64,000 nt of DNA from Streptomyces olivaceoviridis (lineage in GTDB: Bacteria; Actinomycetota; Actinomycetes; Streptomycetales; Streptomycetaceae). Location of the stretch: the NCBI RefSeq assembly GCF_014650115.1, contig NZ_BMUI01000004.1, positions 248,001 to 312,000 of the forward strand. The letters run 5' to 3'. The notes below the pieces were generated by a model. It had not been told where the DNA came from. It saw nothing but the letters and a program-made list of their open reading frames with translations, and ran no database searches. Positions 43,602 to 53,005 of the stretch are shown here, piece by piece (position 1 is the first letter of the stretch; every line of letters starts with the position of its first letter). The translations under genes and the position numbers were made by a program.

Positions 43602-44515
43602 GAGGAGCGGGCCAAGAAGGTCAACCAGAGCATCAAGCTGTTCGAGGAGAAGTACCCGAAGGTCAAGGTCAAGACGGACTTCCAGACGTACCAGTCCTTC
43701 TGGGAGAAGTTCCAGACACAGGCCGCCGGCGGAAATCCCCCGGACGTTTTCCAAAACGCCGTCACATTCCTTGGGAAGTACGACAAGCGAGGAATTCTCC
43801 TCGATCTCACGTCGCAGGTGCAGGCCGGAAATCTGAGCCTGGATCACTTCCGCGAGGGCGTCACGAAGGTCGGCGAGGTCGACGGCAAGCAGCACGGCGT
43901 TCCCGTCGGCTCCAACACCATGGCGCTCGTCATCGACAAGAAGGTCTTCCGGAAGGCGGGCGTCGAGCCGCGGCCGGGCTGGGCCTGGGACGAGCACTTC
44001 AAGGCCCTGAAGACCATCCACGACAAGACGAAGGTCCCCGGGGACACGGGCTACTTCGCCATCATGTACCTGTACGACCTCTACCTCCGCCAGAACGGCA
44101 AGGCGTTCTTCACCGACGACGGACTCGGCTTCGACACGTCCGACCTGACGGAGTGGTGGACCGACGGCTACAACCGGGTCAAGGTCGGCCACGTCACCGA
44201 CCCGAAGGTCGTCTCCCAGGACCAGCCCAAGTCCTCGCTCTCCGCCGGTCACGGCGCCTCGGAGTTCACCTGGGACAACTTCGCCGTCCGCTACTCCGCG
44301 GAGGGCGACAGCGAGTGCGGCCTGGCGCCGATCCCCACCACGGACGGCAAGAAGACCGGCCAGTACCTCGCCTCCCTGATGTTCAGCGCCAGGCCCACAA
44401 GCCCGCCGACGCGGTCAACAAGGAGATCGCGCAGTACGGGGAGGACACAGCCAAGTCCGGTGTCCTCGGCACGATCACCCCGCACCCCTCCGGTGCCGAC
44501 ACCATCGAGGCCGCC
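43602..44515 (+). pseudogene. Remnant of a sugar ABC transporter solute-binding protein
   Basis: This segment begins without signal peptide or start codon, fused to the hydrolase fragment. It reads KKVNQSIKLFEEKYPKVKVK, SFWEKFQTQAAGGNPPDVFQ, GVPVGSNTMALVIDKKVF and FTWDNFAVRYSAEGDSECG, typical of family-1 binding proteins. Near 44385 the frame shifts inside FSA/QAHKPADAV. A large block is missing before KEIAQYGEDTAKSGVLG. The real C terminus is absent. No intact permease or ATPase gene is nearby. Confidence 0.82.
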
Positions 44516-44785
44516 TTCCTGCTGTTCTTCCAGGGCCACTCGCCCCTCGACGCCTACGCCGCCGTACAGACCGGCGACGCGGCCCTCGCCAAGCGCGCCT
44601 GGGCCGAGTTCTACGGCTCCGACGGCTACACCGAGTCCTCCCCCTGGAAGACCGGGAAGCTGACCGGACCGGCCACCCCGGTCGAAGGGAGCGAGGCGGC
44701 CTGGGTGTCCACCGACGACACCGCCCTCTACGGCCTCGCCGCCATCGAGGACCTGGCCCTGCTCGGCGACGAGATGCCGGCCTGA
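44516..44785 (+). pseudogene. C-terminal fragment of an unidentified protein
   Basis: It is joined in frame to the binding-protein remnant. It reads FLLFFQGHSPLDAYAAVQTG, AWAEFYGSDGYTESSPWKTG and AWVSTDDTALYGLAAIEDLA, ending at TGA 44783. Coding bias is strong, but there is no start. It might be the tail of a large secreted carbohydrate-active protein, which is a guess. Confidence 0.55.
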
Positions 44786-44860
44786 CCGGGACCGGGGGAG
44801 CGCCGTCGCACGGGCGGCGGCGCTCGCGCCCCCAGTCTGACGCCGGCCGCGGCCCGGCGC

Positions 44861-44878
44861 ATGAGTACCCGTACTCAT
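44861..44878. promoter_or_regulatory. Perfect 18-bp palindrome upstream of the SRPBCC gene
   Basis: ATGAGTAC-CC-GTACTCAT has exact dyad symmetry and ends 31 bases before the ATG at 44910. This is a typical position for a repressor or MerR-like activator site. Confidence 0.55.
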
Positions 44879-44909
44879 ATGCCCGCGCGCCTTCGCGCAC
44901 ACTCGACGC

Positions 44910-45356
44910 ATGGACTGGAACCACTACCACTTCCGCAGCGTGTGGCCCCTGCCCGCCCCGCCGGCCACCGTGTACGCGGCACTGGAGCGGGCCGAGGACT
45001 ATCCCCGCTGGTGGCCACAGGTGCGGGCGGTGACCCGGCTGGACGACGAAACCGGTGTGATCACCATCCGGTCCGCGCTGCCGTACGCCCTCACGTCCAC
45101 CGTGCGGGCGACCCGCCGGGACCAGGCCGCCGGGGTCCTGGAGGTCACCCTGTCCGGCGACATCGACGGCTGGGCCCGCTGGACGGTCACCCCCGGCGAC
45201 CCCGGCACCCTCGCCCGGTACGACCAGGAGGTCCGCGTCCGCAAGCCCCTGCTCAGGCGGCTCGCCGTACCGGGACGGCCGCTCTTCCGCCTCAATCACC
45301 GGCTGATGATGCGGGCCGGACGGCGCGGACTGCTGCGCCACCTGGAAGCGGTTTGA
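44910..45356 (+). CDS. SRPBCC (polyketide cyclase/START-like) family protein
   Basis: The 148-residue protein has a helix-grip fold pattern. It begins WPLPAPPATVYAALERAEDYPRWWP (in two blocks), the usual N-terminal SRPBCC motif, and ends in a long basic helix (LNHRLMMRAGRRGLLRHLE). It would bind a hydrophobic ligand. It is intact, unlike the fragments just upstream. The upstream palindrome suggests specific regulation. Confidence 0.82.
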   Translation: MDWNHYHFRSVWPLPAPPATVYAALERAEDYPRWWPQVRAVTRLDDETGVITIRSALPYALTSTVRATRRDQAAGVLEVTLSGDIDGWARWTVTPGDPGTLARYDQEVRVRKPLLRRLAVPGRPLFRLNHRLMMRAGRRGLLRHLEAV

Positions 45357-45395
45357 ACGAACCGCGCCGGGACCTGTATTGTTCAGTGCGTTCCC

Positions 45396-45467
45396 GGGCG
45401 ATTAGCTCAGTGGGAGAGCGCTTCGTTCACACCGAAGAGGTCACTGGTTCGAACCCAGTATCGCCCA
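45396..45467 (+). tRNA. tRNA-Val(CAC), copy B
   Basis: All 72 bases equal copy A at 42657. TATTGT at 45377 is a possible -10. The conserved CCCGGGCGATT flank is shared too. Confidence 0.96.
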
Positions 45468-45473
45468 CCGGGA

Positions 45474-45503
45474 AAGGCCGGTCCGCCGTCGCGGGCCGGC
45501 CTT
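45474..45503 (+). terminator. Terminator of tRNA-Val copy B
   Basis: AAGGCCGG pairs with CCGGCCTT, followed by CTTC. It differs in sequence from the terminator of copy A. Confidence 0.65.
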
Positions 45504-45522
45504 CTTCATGCCGCCGGGCCCG

Positions 45523-46248
45523 TCACGCCGCCGCCGGCAGCTCGGGCCTGAGCGGCCACTCCGTGCTGACGACCTCCTCCGAGCCGCTGCGCGCGAACCA
45601 CGCCTGCAACCCCCGCGCCTGCGCCGCGTGCCAGTTCGCCTGCAAGGTGTGCAGGTCGGCGGGGGACAGCCGCTCCAGCCGGGCCGCGAACCGGCGGCCC
45701 AGCGCCCGTACGACATCCATCGCGGCCAGTGCGTCCGCCGCCGCGTCATGCGCGTCCTGGAGGGTCACCCCGTAGTGCGCGCACAGGTCCGTCAGCGTGC
45801 GCCGGCCCTTGCGGTACCGGTCCAGGTGTTTGTCCAGCACCCGCGGGTCCAGCACCCTGAGCGGCGCCGACTCGAACCAGCGGTCCAGCGACGACGCCCG
45901 GTGCCGGCGCAACTCCCGGTCCAGCAGCGTCAGATCGAACGGCGCGTTCATCACCACCAGCGGCCGGCCCAGCGCCGTGTGCTCGGCCAGCTGCTCGGCT
46001 ATCTCGTACATCACCGGGGCCGGCCAGCGCCCGTTGTGCTGCACGTGCTCCTCCGTCAGCCCGTGCACCGCCGTCGCCGCCTCCGGCACCGGCACACCCG
46101 GGTTCACCAGCCACCGGGTGATCCGGGGCCGGGTCCCCGGCGCGTCCTGGACGACGACGGCGGCCGACACGATCCGGTCGGTCTCCACGTCCACGCCCGT
46201 CGTCTCCGTGTCGAAGGCGGCCAGCGGCCCCTCGTACCAGGTCGTCAT
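45523..46248 (-). CDS. DnaQ-like 3'-5' exonuclease (DEDDh)
   Basis: The 241-residue exonuclease domain shows all three Exo motifs: FDTETTGVD (Asp, Glu), VVMNAPFDLTLLDREL (Asp) and HDAAADALAAMDV (His, Asp). No BRCT or polymerase part is attached. It may proofread or trim DNA or RNA. It is divergent from the DUF4365-type gene. Confidence 0.9.
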   Translation of the reverse strand: MTTWYEGPLAAFDTETTGVDVETDRIVSAAVVVQDAPGTRPRITRWLVNPGVPVPEAATAVHGLTEEHVQHNGRWPAPVMYEIAEQLAEHTALGRPLVVMNAPFDLTLLDRELRRHRASSLDRWFESAPLRVLDPRVLDKHLDRYRKGRRTLTDLCAHYGVTLQDAHDAAADALAAMDVVRALGRRFAARLERLSPADLHTLQANWHAAQARGLQAWFARSGSEEVVSTEWPLRPELPAAA

Positions 46249-46416
46249 CGCAACCCAACTCCTCGTTCACCGATGGCAGATGACGTTCCGTCTTCTGCCC
46301 GTTTGGTGATACCCGGGCCGTTTGCGCCGTACGCCGGGAGGAGACAACAGGAGTACGGGTCTTTGCAGTTCAGCGGCCCACAGCGGGGAAACCCTTGCCT
46401 TGGAAGGCTGTTGGTC

Positions 46417-46983
46417 ATGGCCATAGCGCAGCCCGAGCGGGGCGGGCTGCTGCCCGAACGTCCGGGCCACCTTCGCGGCTCGCTCGCCATCACCGCCTGC
46501 ATGGAGACATTGCAGGTCGGCTATCTGCACGCGGTCGCCGCCGCGGCCGGCTGCTCGCTGTCCCAGCCCTTCCCGGACAACGGCATCGACTGGCACGTCA
46601 GCCACAGCGCGCCCGGACACACCGTCGACGACGAGGTCACGATCAAGGTGCAGCTGAAGGCCACCTACCAGATCGCGCCGAACCCTCCGGGGCGCTCCTT
46701 CTCCTTCACCCTCGACAACGACCACTTGCGCAAGCTCGCCCGCACCCCCGTCTCGGTGCACAAGATCCTGGTCGTCATGCTCGTGCCGCGCTCCCAGGGC
46801 GACTGGCTGCGCGCCGGCCACGACCGCCTCGACCTGAGGCACTGCTGCTACTGGATCAACCTCGCCGGCCAGCCCATCACCGGCCGGAACCGGACCACCG
46901 TGCGGATACCGACCTCGCGCATCTTCGACGACCGGGCGCTCTGCGAGATCATGACGCGGGTCGGGACGGGAGGCAGACCATGA
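46417..46983 (+). CDS. DUF4365-type protein, possible PD-(D/E)XK nuclease fold
   Basis: The 188-residue product contains LQVGYLHAVAAAAGCSLSQP, then DNGIDWHVSH and VTIKVQLKATYQ. The Asp followed by a QxKAT strand is the pattern of DUF4365/PD-(D/E)XK-related domains. Later HKILVVMLVP and the His/Cys-rich DLRHCCYWINL complete the domain. The ATG at 46417 has GGAAGG about 9 bases upstream. Its stop overlaps the next gene by 4 bases. The role is unknown, and nuclease activity is inference. Confidence 0.7.
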   Translation: MAIAQPERGGLLPERPGHLRGSLAITACMETLQVGYLHAVAAAAGCSLSQPFPDNGIDWHVSHSAPGHTVDDEVTIKVQLKATYQIAPNPPGRSFSFTLDNDHLRKLARTPVSVHKILVVMLVPRSQGDWLRAGHDRLDLRHCCYWINLAGQPITGRNRTTVRIPTSRIFDDRALCEIMTRVGTGGRP

Positions 46984-48197
46984 GGAACCGTCCCTGTGAC
47001 GAGCCGGTACGGCAGGTCCGGCCGCACCCCGACGACCTCCCCTGGGACCGGCCGCCCGAGCCCGCCGACGTCGACCCCGCCGTGTTCGGCGCCCTGCTGC
47101 GCCGGCACGGCTGGCAGCGGCGCGGCGGAGCACCCGGCCGGTACGGCCGCTGGACCCCGCCCGGACCGGGCGGCGGCGGAACCAGCCTGCTCGTCCCCGA
47201 GAGCCGCGCCTTCCCCGACAGCGACGACCTGATCGGCGAGGCCCTCGACGCCCTCGCCCGCAGCCACACCCCCTCCGCGCGCGAGGTCCTGATCTCCCTC
47301 GCCGTACCCAGCGACGAGGTCCGCTGGTGGCGCGACACCCCGGGCGGGCCCGCCGGCGCCGCCCCCTGGACCGCCGACGACGACCTGCGCGGCGCCGCCC
47401 GGCACCTGCTGCTCGCCGCCGCGCTCGCCACACGCGCGCGTGCCGGCTACTACGGCGCCCGGCACCGCCGCTCCGCCGCCGCCCTCCTGGACGACGTCCT
47501 CGTCGGCCCCGCCGCCGAGGGACGCACCCTCACCGCCTTCGTTCCCGTGAGCGCCGGCCGCCCCCTCGCCGTCCGCCTCCACCAGGCCCTCCACGCCGCC
47601 CGCGAGGCCATCGACTACCGGCGGGCCACCGGCGGCATGGACGCCTTCGACGGCGCCGTCGAGGCCGGCGTCAGCCGGGAACTCACCGAGGCGCTCGCCG
47701 CCCTCGTCCGCGGCACCGAGGGCGCCCGCGTCGCCGTCGCCTGGGCCCCCGGCACCGGCGCCCCCGCGGGCTGCGCCCCCTCCGCCGAACCCGTCGAGTT
47801 CTCACCCGGCGACCTGCCCGCGCTCCACGAGGCCGCCGCCCGCTACCTCCGCGCCGAACCCTCCGTCCCGGTCAGCGTCACCGGCGCCGTCGTCCGCATG
47901 CGCCGCTCCGGGCCCGGCGGCGCGGGCACCGTACGCCTGCGCGTCCTCGCCGGCGCCGACGTCCCGCACGTCCGCGTCACCCTCGACGAGGAGGACTACC
48001 GCATCGCCGGCCACGCCCACCTCGTCGGCCTCCCCGTCCGCGTGCACGGCCGGCTGGAGCGCCGGGGCGGCTTCCGCAGGCTCACCGGCGCCTCCGGCGT
48101 CGTACCCGTGCAGGTCGACGAGGCCGAGCGGGACCGGCTGCTGAAGTCCCTCCAGGAGAACCTCGACTTCTTCGAGGAGGCGTGCGGGGAAGCGTGA
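46980..48197 (+). CDS. Conserved-looking 405-residue protein of unknown function
   Basis: It is translationally coupled to the DUF4365-type gene (ATGA). The N-terminal third (RRHGWQRRGGAPGRYGRWTP) resembles a small nucleic-acid or protein-binding module. The middle is Ala-rich and helical. The C-terminal part (about 300-390) is beta-rich (VRLRVLAGADVPHVRVTLDE, VHGRLERRGGFRRLTGASGV). I recognise no named domain. Coupling suggests it works with the preceding gene. Confidence 0.75.
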   Translation: MRNRPCDEPVRQVRPHPDDLPWDRPPEPADVDPAVFGALLRRHGWQRRGGAPGRYGRWTPPGPGGGGTSLLVPESRAFPDSDDLIGEALDALARSHTPSAREVLISLAVPSDEVRWWRDTPGGPAGAAPWTADDDLRGAARHLLLAAALATRARAGYYGARHRRSAAALLDDVLVGPAAEGRTLTAFVPVSAGRPLAVRLHQALHAAREAIDYRRATGGMDAFDGAVEAGVSRELTEALAALVRGTEGARVAVAWAPGTGAPAGCAPSAEPVEFSPGDLPALHEAAARYLRAEPSVPVSVTGAVVRMRRSGPGGAGTVRLRVLAGADVPHVRVTLDEEDYRIAGHAHLVGLPVRVHGRLERRGGFRRLTGASGVVPVQVDEAERDRLLKSLQENLDFFEEACGEA

Positions 48198-48311
48198 GCG
48201 AAGGGCGACCGAGGGTGACCGTTTCGCGGTCGGTGCCGTCGGGTCGGTACGATCGCCTGTGCGCGCGCTCCTGGTATGGCGCCGCACCCCACCTTCAGTC
48301 AGGAGAGACCG

Positions 48312-50288
48312 GTGTCAGACGTCCGTGTGATCATCCAACGCGATTCCGAGCGGGAAGAACGCGTGGTGACGACGGGCACTACGGCCGCCGACCTCTTCGC
48401 GGGCGAGCGCTCGATCATCGCCGCGCGCGTGGGCGGCGAGCTGAAGGACCTCACCCACGCCCTGTCCGACGGTGACGAGGTCGAGGGCGTCGAGATCGCG
48501 TCCGAGGACGGCCTGAACATCCTGCGCCACTCCACCGCGCACGTCATGGCGCAGGCCGTGCAGGAACTCTTCCCCGAGGCCAAGCTGGGCATCGGCCCGC
48601 CCGTCAAGGACGGCTTCTACTACGACTTCGACGTCGAGAAGCCGTTCACGCCCGAGGATCTCAAGGCCATCGAGAAGAAGATGCAGGAGATCCAGAAGCG
48701 CGGGCAGAAGTTCGCCCGCCGTGTCGTCACCGACGACGCCGCGCGCGAGGAGCTGGCGGACGAGCCGTACAAGCTGGAGCTGATCGGCCTCAAGGGCTCG
48801 GCCTCGCACGACGACGGCGCGGACGTCGAGGTCGGCGCCGGCGAGCTGACGATCTACGACAACCTGGACGCCAAGACCGGCGAGCTGTGCTGGAAGGACC
48901 TGTGCCGCGGTCCGCACCTGCCCTCCACCCGGCTGATCCCGGCGTTCAAGCTGATGCGCAACGCGGCCGCCTACTGGCGCGGCAGCGAGAAGAACCCGAT
49001 GCTCCAGCGCATCTACGGCACCGCCTGGCCGTCCAAGGACGAGCTGAAGGCGTACCTGGACTTCCTCGCCGAGGCCGAGAAGCGCGACCACCGCAAGCTC
49101 GGCTCCGAGCTGGACCTGTTCTCCATCCCCGAGCAGATCGGCTCCGGCCTGGCCGTCTTCCACCCCAAGGGCGGCATCGTCCGCCGGGTCATGGAGGACT
49201 ACTCGCGGCGCCGCCACGAGGAAGAGGGCTACGAGTTCGTCTACACCCCGCACGCGACGAAGGGGAAGCTCTTCGAGACGTCCGGGCACCTGGACTGGTA
49301 CGCCGAGGGCATGTACCCGCCCATGCAGCTCGACGAGGGCGTGGACTACTACCTCAAGCCCATGAACTGCCCGATGCACAACCTGATCTTCGACGCGCGC
49401 GGCCGGTCGTACCGCGAACTGCCACTGCGCCTCTTCGAGTTCGGGACCGTGTACCGGTACGAGAAGTCGGGCGTCGTGCACGGCCTGACCCGGGCGCGGG
49501 GCTTCACGCAGGACGACGCGCACATCTACTGCACCCGTGAGCAGATGTCCGACGAGCTGGACAAGACGCTCACCTTCGTCCTCGGCCTGCTGCGCGACTA
49601 CGGTCTGACCGACTTCTACCTGGAGCTGTCCACCAAGGACCCGGAGAAGTTCGTCGGCTCCGACGAGGTCTGGGAGGAGGCGACCGAGACCCTGCGCCAG
49701 GTCGCCGAGAAGCAGGGCCTGCCCCTCGTCCCCGACCCGGGCGGTGCCGCCTTCTACGGCCCTAAGATCTCCGTCCAGGCCAAGGACGCCATCGGCCGGA
49801 CCTGGCAGATGTCGACGATCCAGCTCGACTTCAACCTGCCCGAGCGGTTCAACCTGGAGTACACGGGCCCGGACGGCTCCAAGCAGCGCCCGGTCATGAT
49901 CCACCGCGCGCTGTTCGGCTCCATCGAGCGCTTCTTCGCCGTCCTGCTGGAGCACTACGCGGGTGCCTTCCCGGCGTGGCTGGCCCCGGTCCAGGCGATC
50001 GGCATCCCGATCGGCGACGCGCACGTGGAGTACCTGCACACGTTCGCGACCGCGGCCAGGAAGCGGGGGCTGCGCGTCGAGGTGGACTCCTCCTCGGACC
50101 GCATGCAGAAGAAGATCCGCAACGCCCAGAAGCAGAAGGTCCCCTTCATGGTCATCGCGGGCGACGAGGACATGTCGAACGGCTCGGTGTCCTTCCGCTA
50201 CCGCGACGGCTCGCAGGAGAACGGCATCCCGTTCGACGAGGCCATCGCGAAGATCGCCAAGGTGGTCGAGGAGCGGACCCAGGTCTGA
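48312..50288 (+). CDS. thrS: Threonyl-tRNA synthetase
   Basis: This 658-residue class II synthetase has an N-terminal TGS domain and the editing/SAD domain ([25 protein letters not shown]). The catalytic core has motif 1, motif 2 ([20 protein letters not shown]), the zinc-site MNCPMHN and motif 3 region [13 protein letters not shown]-terminal anticodon-binding domain follows. The GTG at 48312 has AGGAGAG 5 bases upstream. I see no T-box leader in front. Confidence 0.97.
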   Translation: MSDVRVIIQRDSEREERVVTTGTTAADLFAGERSIIAARVGGELKDLTHALSDGDEVEGVEIASEDGLNILRHSTAHVMAQAVQELFPEAKLGIGPPVKDGFYYDFDVEKPFTPEDLKAIEKKMQEIQKRGQKFARRVVTDDAAREELADEPYKLELIGLKGSASHDDGADVEVGAGELTIYDNLDAKTGELCWKDLCRGPHLPSTRLIPAFKLMRNAAAYWRGSEKNPMLQRIYGTAWPSKDELKAYLDFLAEAEKRDHRKLGSELDLFSIPEQIGSGLAVFHPKGGIVRRVMEDYSRRRHEEEGYEFVYTPHATKGKLFETSGHLDWYAEGMYPPMQLDEGVDYYLKPMNCPMHNLIFDARGRSYRELPLRLFEFGTVYRYEKSGVVHGLTRARGFTQDDAHIYCTREQMSDELDKTLTFVLGLLRDYGLTDFYLELSTKDPEKFVGSDEVWEEATETLRQVAEKQGLPLVPDPGGAAFYGPKISVQAKDAIGRTWQMSTIQLDFNLPERFNLEYTGPDGSKQRPVMIHRALFGSIERFFAVLLEHYAGAFPAWLAPVQAIGIPIGDAHVEYLHTFATAARKRGLRVEVDSSSDRMQKKIRNAQKQKVPFMVIAGDEDMSNGSVSFRYRDGSQENGIPFDEAIAKIAKVVEERTQV

Positions 50289-50305
50289 ACCGCCTGAGCG
50301 CCCAG

Positions 50306-50331
50306 GCCCCCGGGACCACCGTCCCGGGGGC
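50306..50331 (+). terminator. Terminator after thrS
   Basis: GCCCCCGGGAC-CACC-GTCCCGGGGGC forms a perfect 11-bp stem followed by TTT. Confidence 0.85.
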
Positions 50332-50452
50332 TTTCCCGTCCTCCCCGCGCCGCGTACGGCGGTCGTCGTCCACCGGCCAGGCTCGGCCGGGAGGTGTCGG
50401 CACCCCGCCCCGGCGACACGCCGGGAAGGGGTGAAGCCATATGCTGCCTAGC

Positions 50453-51004
50453 ATGACGAGTGAGCCGGAGCAGCAGATCGGAGTGGGGACGCAGGACGCG
50501 TTCCAGCGCCTGTGGACGCCCCACCGGATGGCCTACATCCAGGGTGAGAACAAGCCGACCGGCCCCGGAGCCGGCGACGGCTGCCCCTTCTGCTCGATTC
50601 CGGCCAAGTCGGACGAGGACGGGCTGATCGTCCGGCGCGGTGAGCATGTGTACGCGGTGCTCAACCTGTACCCGTACAACGGCGGCCACCTGATGACCGT
50701 GCCCTACCGCCACGTGGCCGACTACACGGAGCTGACCGGGCCGGAGACCGCCGAGCTGGCGGAGCTGACCAAGCAGGCGATGACCGCCCTGCGGACCGCG
50801 TCCGGCGCCCAGGGGTTCAACATCGGCATGAACCAGGGCGGGGTCGCGGGGGCCGGTATCGCCGCGCATCTGCACCAGCACATCGTCCCGCGCTGGGGCG
50901 GCGACACGAACTTCATGCCGGTCGTGGGCCACACGCGGGTGCTGCCGCAGCTCCTGGCGGACACCCGGAAGATGCTGGCGGAGGCGTGGCCGTCGGCGGT
51001 GTGA
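50453..51004 (+). CDS. HIT-family nucleotide hydrolase/phosphorylase
   Basis: The 183-residue product has the histidine triad AAHLHQHIVPRW near the C terminus and an N-terminal CPFC pair that may bind zinc. The extended N terminus (FQRLWTPHRMAYIQG) is typical of actinobacterial Ap4A phosphorylase-like HIT proteins. ATG 50441 is an alternative. TATGCT 7 bases before the ATG at 50453 would make that one leaderless. Confidence 0.88.
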   Translation: MTSEPEQQIGVGTQDAFQRLWTPHRMAYIQGENKPTGPGAGDGCPFCSIPAKSDEDGLIVRRGEHVYAVLNLYPYNGGHLMTVPYRHVADYTELTGPETAELAELTKQAMTALRTASGAQGFNIGMNQGGVAGAGIAAHLHQHIVPRWGGDTNFMPVVGHTRVLPQLLADTRKMLAEAWPSAV

Positions 51005-51147
51005 GCCCGTCCGGCGTGAGCTCGTCCGGCGGGTGAGGACGAGGCCGTCCTCGGCCGATGCGGGGATCTGGGGGCCGCAGCCCCGGTGGTCGAAGCCCCC
51101 CGGTGGTCGAAGCCCCACGCCCCCGCACCGGCCGGACCGCCGGAGGA

Positions 51148-52794
51148 CTACGCGTCGTAGACGTCGGCCTTCTTCGGCATCGGGTCCTGGACGTTGCCGC
51201 TGAGGAAGGCGGAGCGGGCACCGAACTTCTCCGTGTTCACGCCGTTCTCCTCCAGGAGCTTGATCGCGGCGGAGTGGACCACGCGCAGCACCGGTGTGGC
51301 CGCGCGCAGCGCGTCGTCGGCCATGAAGCGGTGGCGCCACGGCTGGTCGGCCCAGGCGTGCCGCAGGCCGAACGGCTCGGGCAGGCCGAGGGAGCCGCCG
51401 AGCCAGTTCAGCAGCGGCGGGTACCAGGTCAGCGGGGCGCGTACGGCGAGCCGTACCACCTCGTCGGTGGTGACCAGCGGCAGCTTGATCGTGCGGTTCT
51501 CCCAGGGCTTGAAGGACTTGGCGACCTCCTTGGTCGGCGCCTCCGGCTTGCCGGTGAACAGCGAGTTCACCGGTCCGAGGGCGTGCCCGGTGACCTCGAT
51601 GCGCAGCGTCTCGTGCAGCACGGTGACGGTGATCAGCATGGTGATGACCAACTGCCCGTCCCAGAGGGTCCACTGCACGCCCAGGTAGTGCCGGTCGCCG
51701 CTGCCGAACTGCTGCTTGTTGCAGATGTCCTGTATGGCGTGCGGCTTGACCTGGAAGGCCTCGACGTCGGTGCCCTCGGGCCGGGACACCGCCGTGGCCT
51801 TCTCGCCGATCGGGGTGACGATCCAGTGCCGTATCGACGGCTTGGGGAAGCCGCCGGTGTTCAGCGGGCCGCGCTCCAGGAGGGACAGTTGGTCGTGGAT
51901 CGCGCGTACGACGTCCCAGCTGCGGAAGGGGTGGATCTCCCGGCCGGGGTCGGCGGGCACGAGGTCCTCGGCGAGTTGCCAGGCCCCCCAGCGGGTGCCC
52001 ATGCCGAGTATGCCCTTGGGGCCGGCGTAGAAGACCGAGTTCGACTGCTGCTCGGCGCTCAGCCGGGCCAGTGACTGGCGCAGCGCCTCCGCGGCGGTCT
52101 GGCCGGGCCCGCGCGGCACGGCCTCCGGGACCTTGGCGCCGACGCTGGTGCCGGAGAGCAGGCCGTCCCAGCGGGCCCGCAGGTCCTTGGCGGTGCGCTC
52201 GCAGATCTGCTTGGCCCAGAACCAGCCGAGCACGGGGACGACCACGGCCGCGCGGGCGTACCAGGCCCAGAAGCCGGAGAACGGCATCTTGATCAGGAAC
52301 AGCGCGGCGAGCAGACCGACGCCCAGCAGGAGCGCGGTGGCCAGTGTCCCGGCCCGCTTGTCGTCGCGCTTCGCGACGAGGGTGCGCAGCTGGAAGACGA
52401 GCAGCCAGCCGATCATCCCGGGCAGGAAGAGCAGACCGCAGACGACGGTGATGGTGGTCAGGCGGTTGTCGCGCTCCCGGCGGATGTTGTTGGCGGCCAG
52501 GGCGTGTTCGACGACGAACTGCGGTTCGGAGCCGAAGGACTGGATGAGCGGCTTGCGGCCGGGGGCGAGCATCCGGTCGACGAGGGCCCGGGAGAACGCC
52601 TCACCGAGATTGGGCCGGAACATCTTCATCCGGCCGGGCTTCACGGTCGACTGGTGCCACTCGTTGTCGGCCTTCTTGATCTCCTCGATCGGGCTGTCCC
52701 GGTACGCCGCGGAGGCCAGTGCGGAGGTCGCCGCCTGTCCCTCGTCGCCCGAGACGGGTACCTGGGGCCCGTCCCACTCCGTTCCAAACGACAT
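51148..52794 (-). CDS. Large membrane protein of unknown function
   Basis: This 548-residue protein has a cytoplasmic N-terminal region of about 100 residues and three or four membrane helices in the first half (LTTITVVCGLLFLPGMIGWL, LATALLLGVGLLAALFLIKM, AAVVVPVLGWFWAKQI). A soluble C-terminal domain of about 280 residues follows. The ATG at 52794 (MSFGTEWDGPQ) has GGGGGCGGGA upstream. It stands between the HIT gene and the EF-G-like gene. No family is recognised. Confidence 0.8.
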   Translation of the reverse strand: MSFGTEWDGPQVPVSGDEGQAATSALASAAYRDSPIEEIKKADNEWHQSTVKPGRMKMFRPNLGEAFSRALVDRMLAPGRKPLIQSFGSEPQFVVEHALAANNIRRERDNRLTTITVVCGLLFLPGMIGWLLVFQLRTLVAKRDDKRAGTLATALLLGVGLLAALFLIKMPFSGFWAWYARAAVVVPVLGWFWAKQICERTAKDLRARWDGLLSGTSVGAKVPEAVPRGPGQTAAEALRQSLARLSAEQQSNSVFYAGPKGILGMGTRWGAWQLAEDLVPADPGREIHPFRSWDVVRAIHDQLSLLERGPLNTGGFPKPSIRHWIVTPIGEKATAVSRPEGTDVEAFQVKPHAIQDICNKQQFGSGDRHYLGVQWTLWDGQLVITMLITVTVLHETLRIEVTGHALGPVNSLFTGKPEAPTKEVAKSFKPWENRTIKLPLVTTDEVVRLAVRAPLTWYPPLLNWLGGSLGLPEPFGLRHAWADQPWRHRFMADDALRAATPVLRVVHSAAIKLLEENGVNTEKFGARSAFLSGNVQDPMPKKADVYDA

Positions 52795-53005
52795 TCCCGC
52801 CCCCATCGCCGCCGGTGCCGTTCCTGCGGCCTTCCCGACTTCCCTGCTCCGCACACCTGTTGGACCGGCCGTCGTGCCGACACCGGTCGGCTGCCGGTCG
52901 GTTGCCGCACGACGGCACCAGGTGATCAGCGTATCCGCCCGCACCGACAACGTGGGGGCGGACGGCCGAAGCCGCCCGCCCGTGCGCCGGTCGTGCGCCG
53001 GTGTA

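Noticed and set aside
43241..44785. A single 514-codon open frame that looks like one protein
   Set aside because: Similarity-like blocks of a hydrolase and a binding protein occur in three different frames, so this is a mosaic of pseudogenes kept open by high GC.
42657..45467. Integrative element inserted at tRNA-Val
   Set aside because: No integrase, excisionase or replication gene is present. Only identical tRNA copies and fragments remain, so an active element cannot be claimed.
48198..48311. T-box leader for thrS
   Set aside because: No T-box sequence or long antiterminator structure is visible in the short gap.
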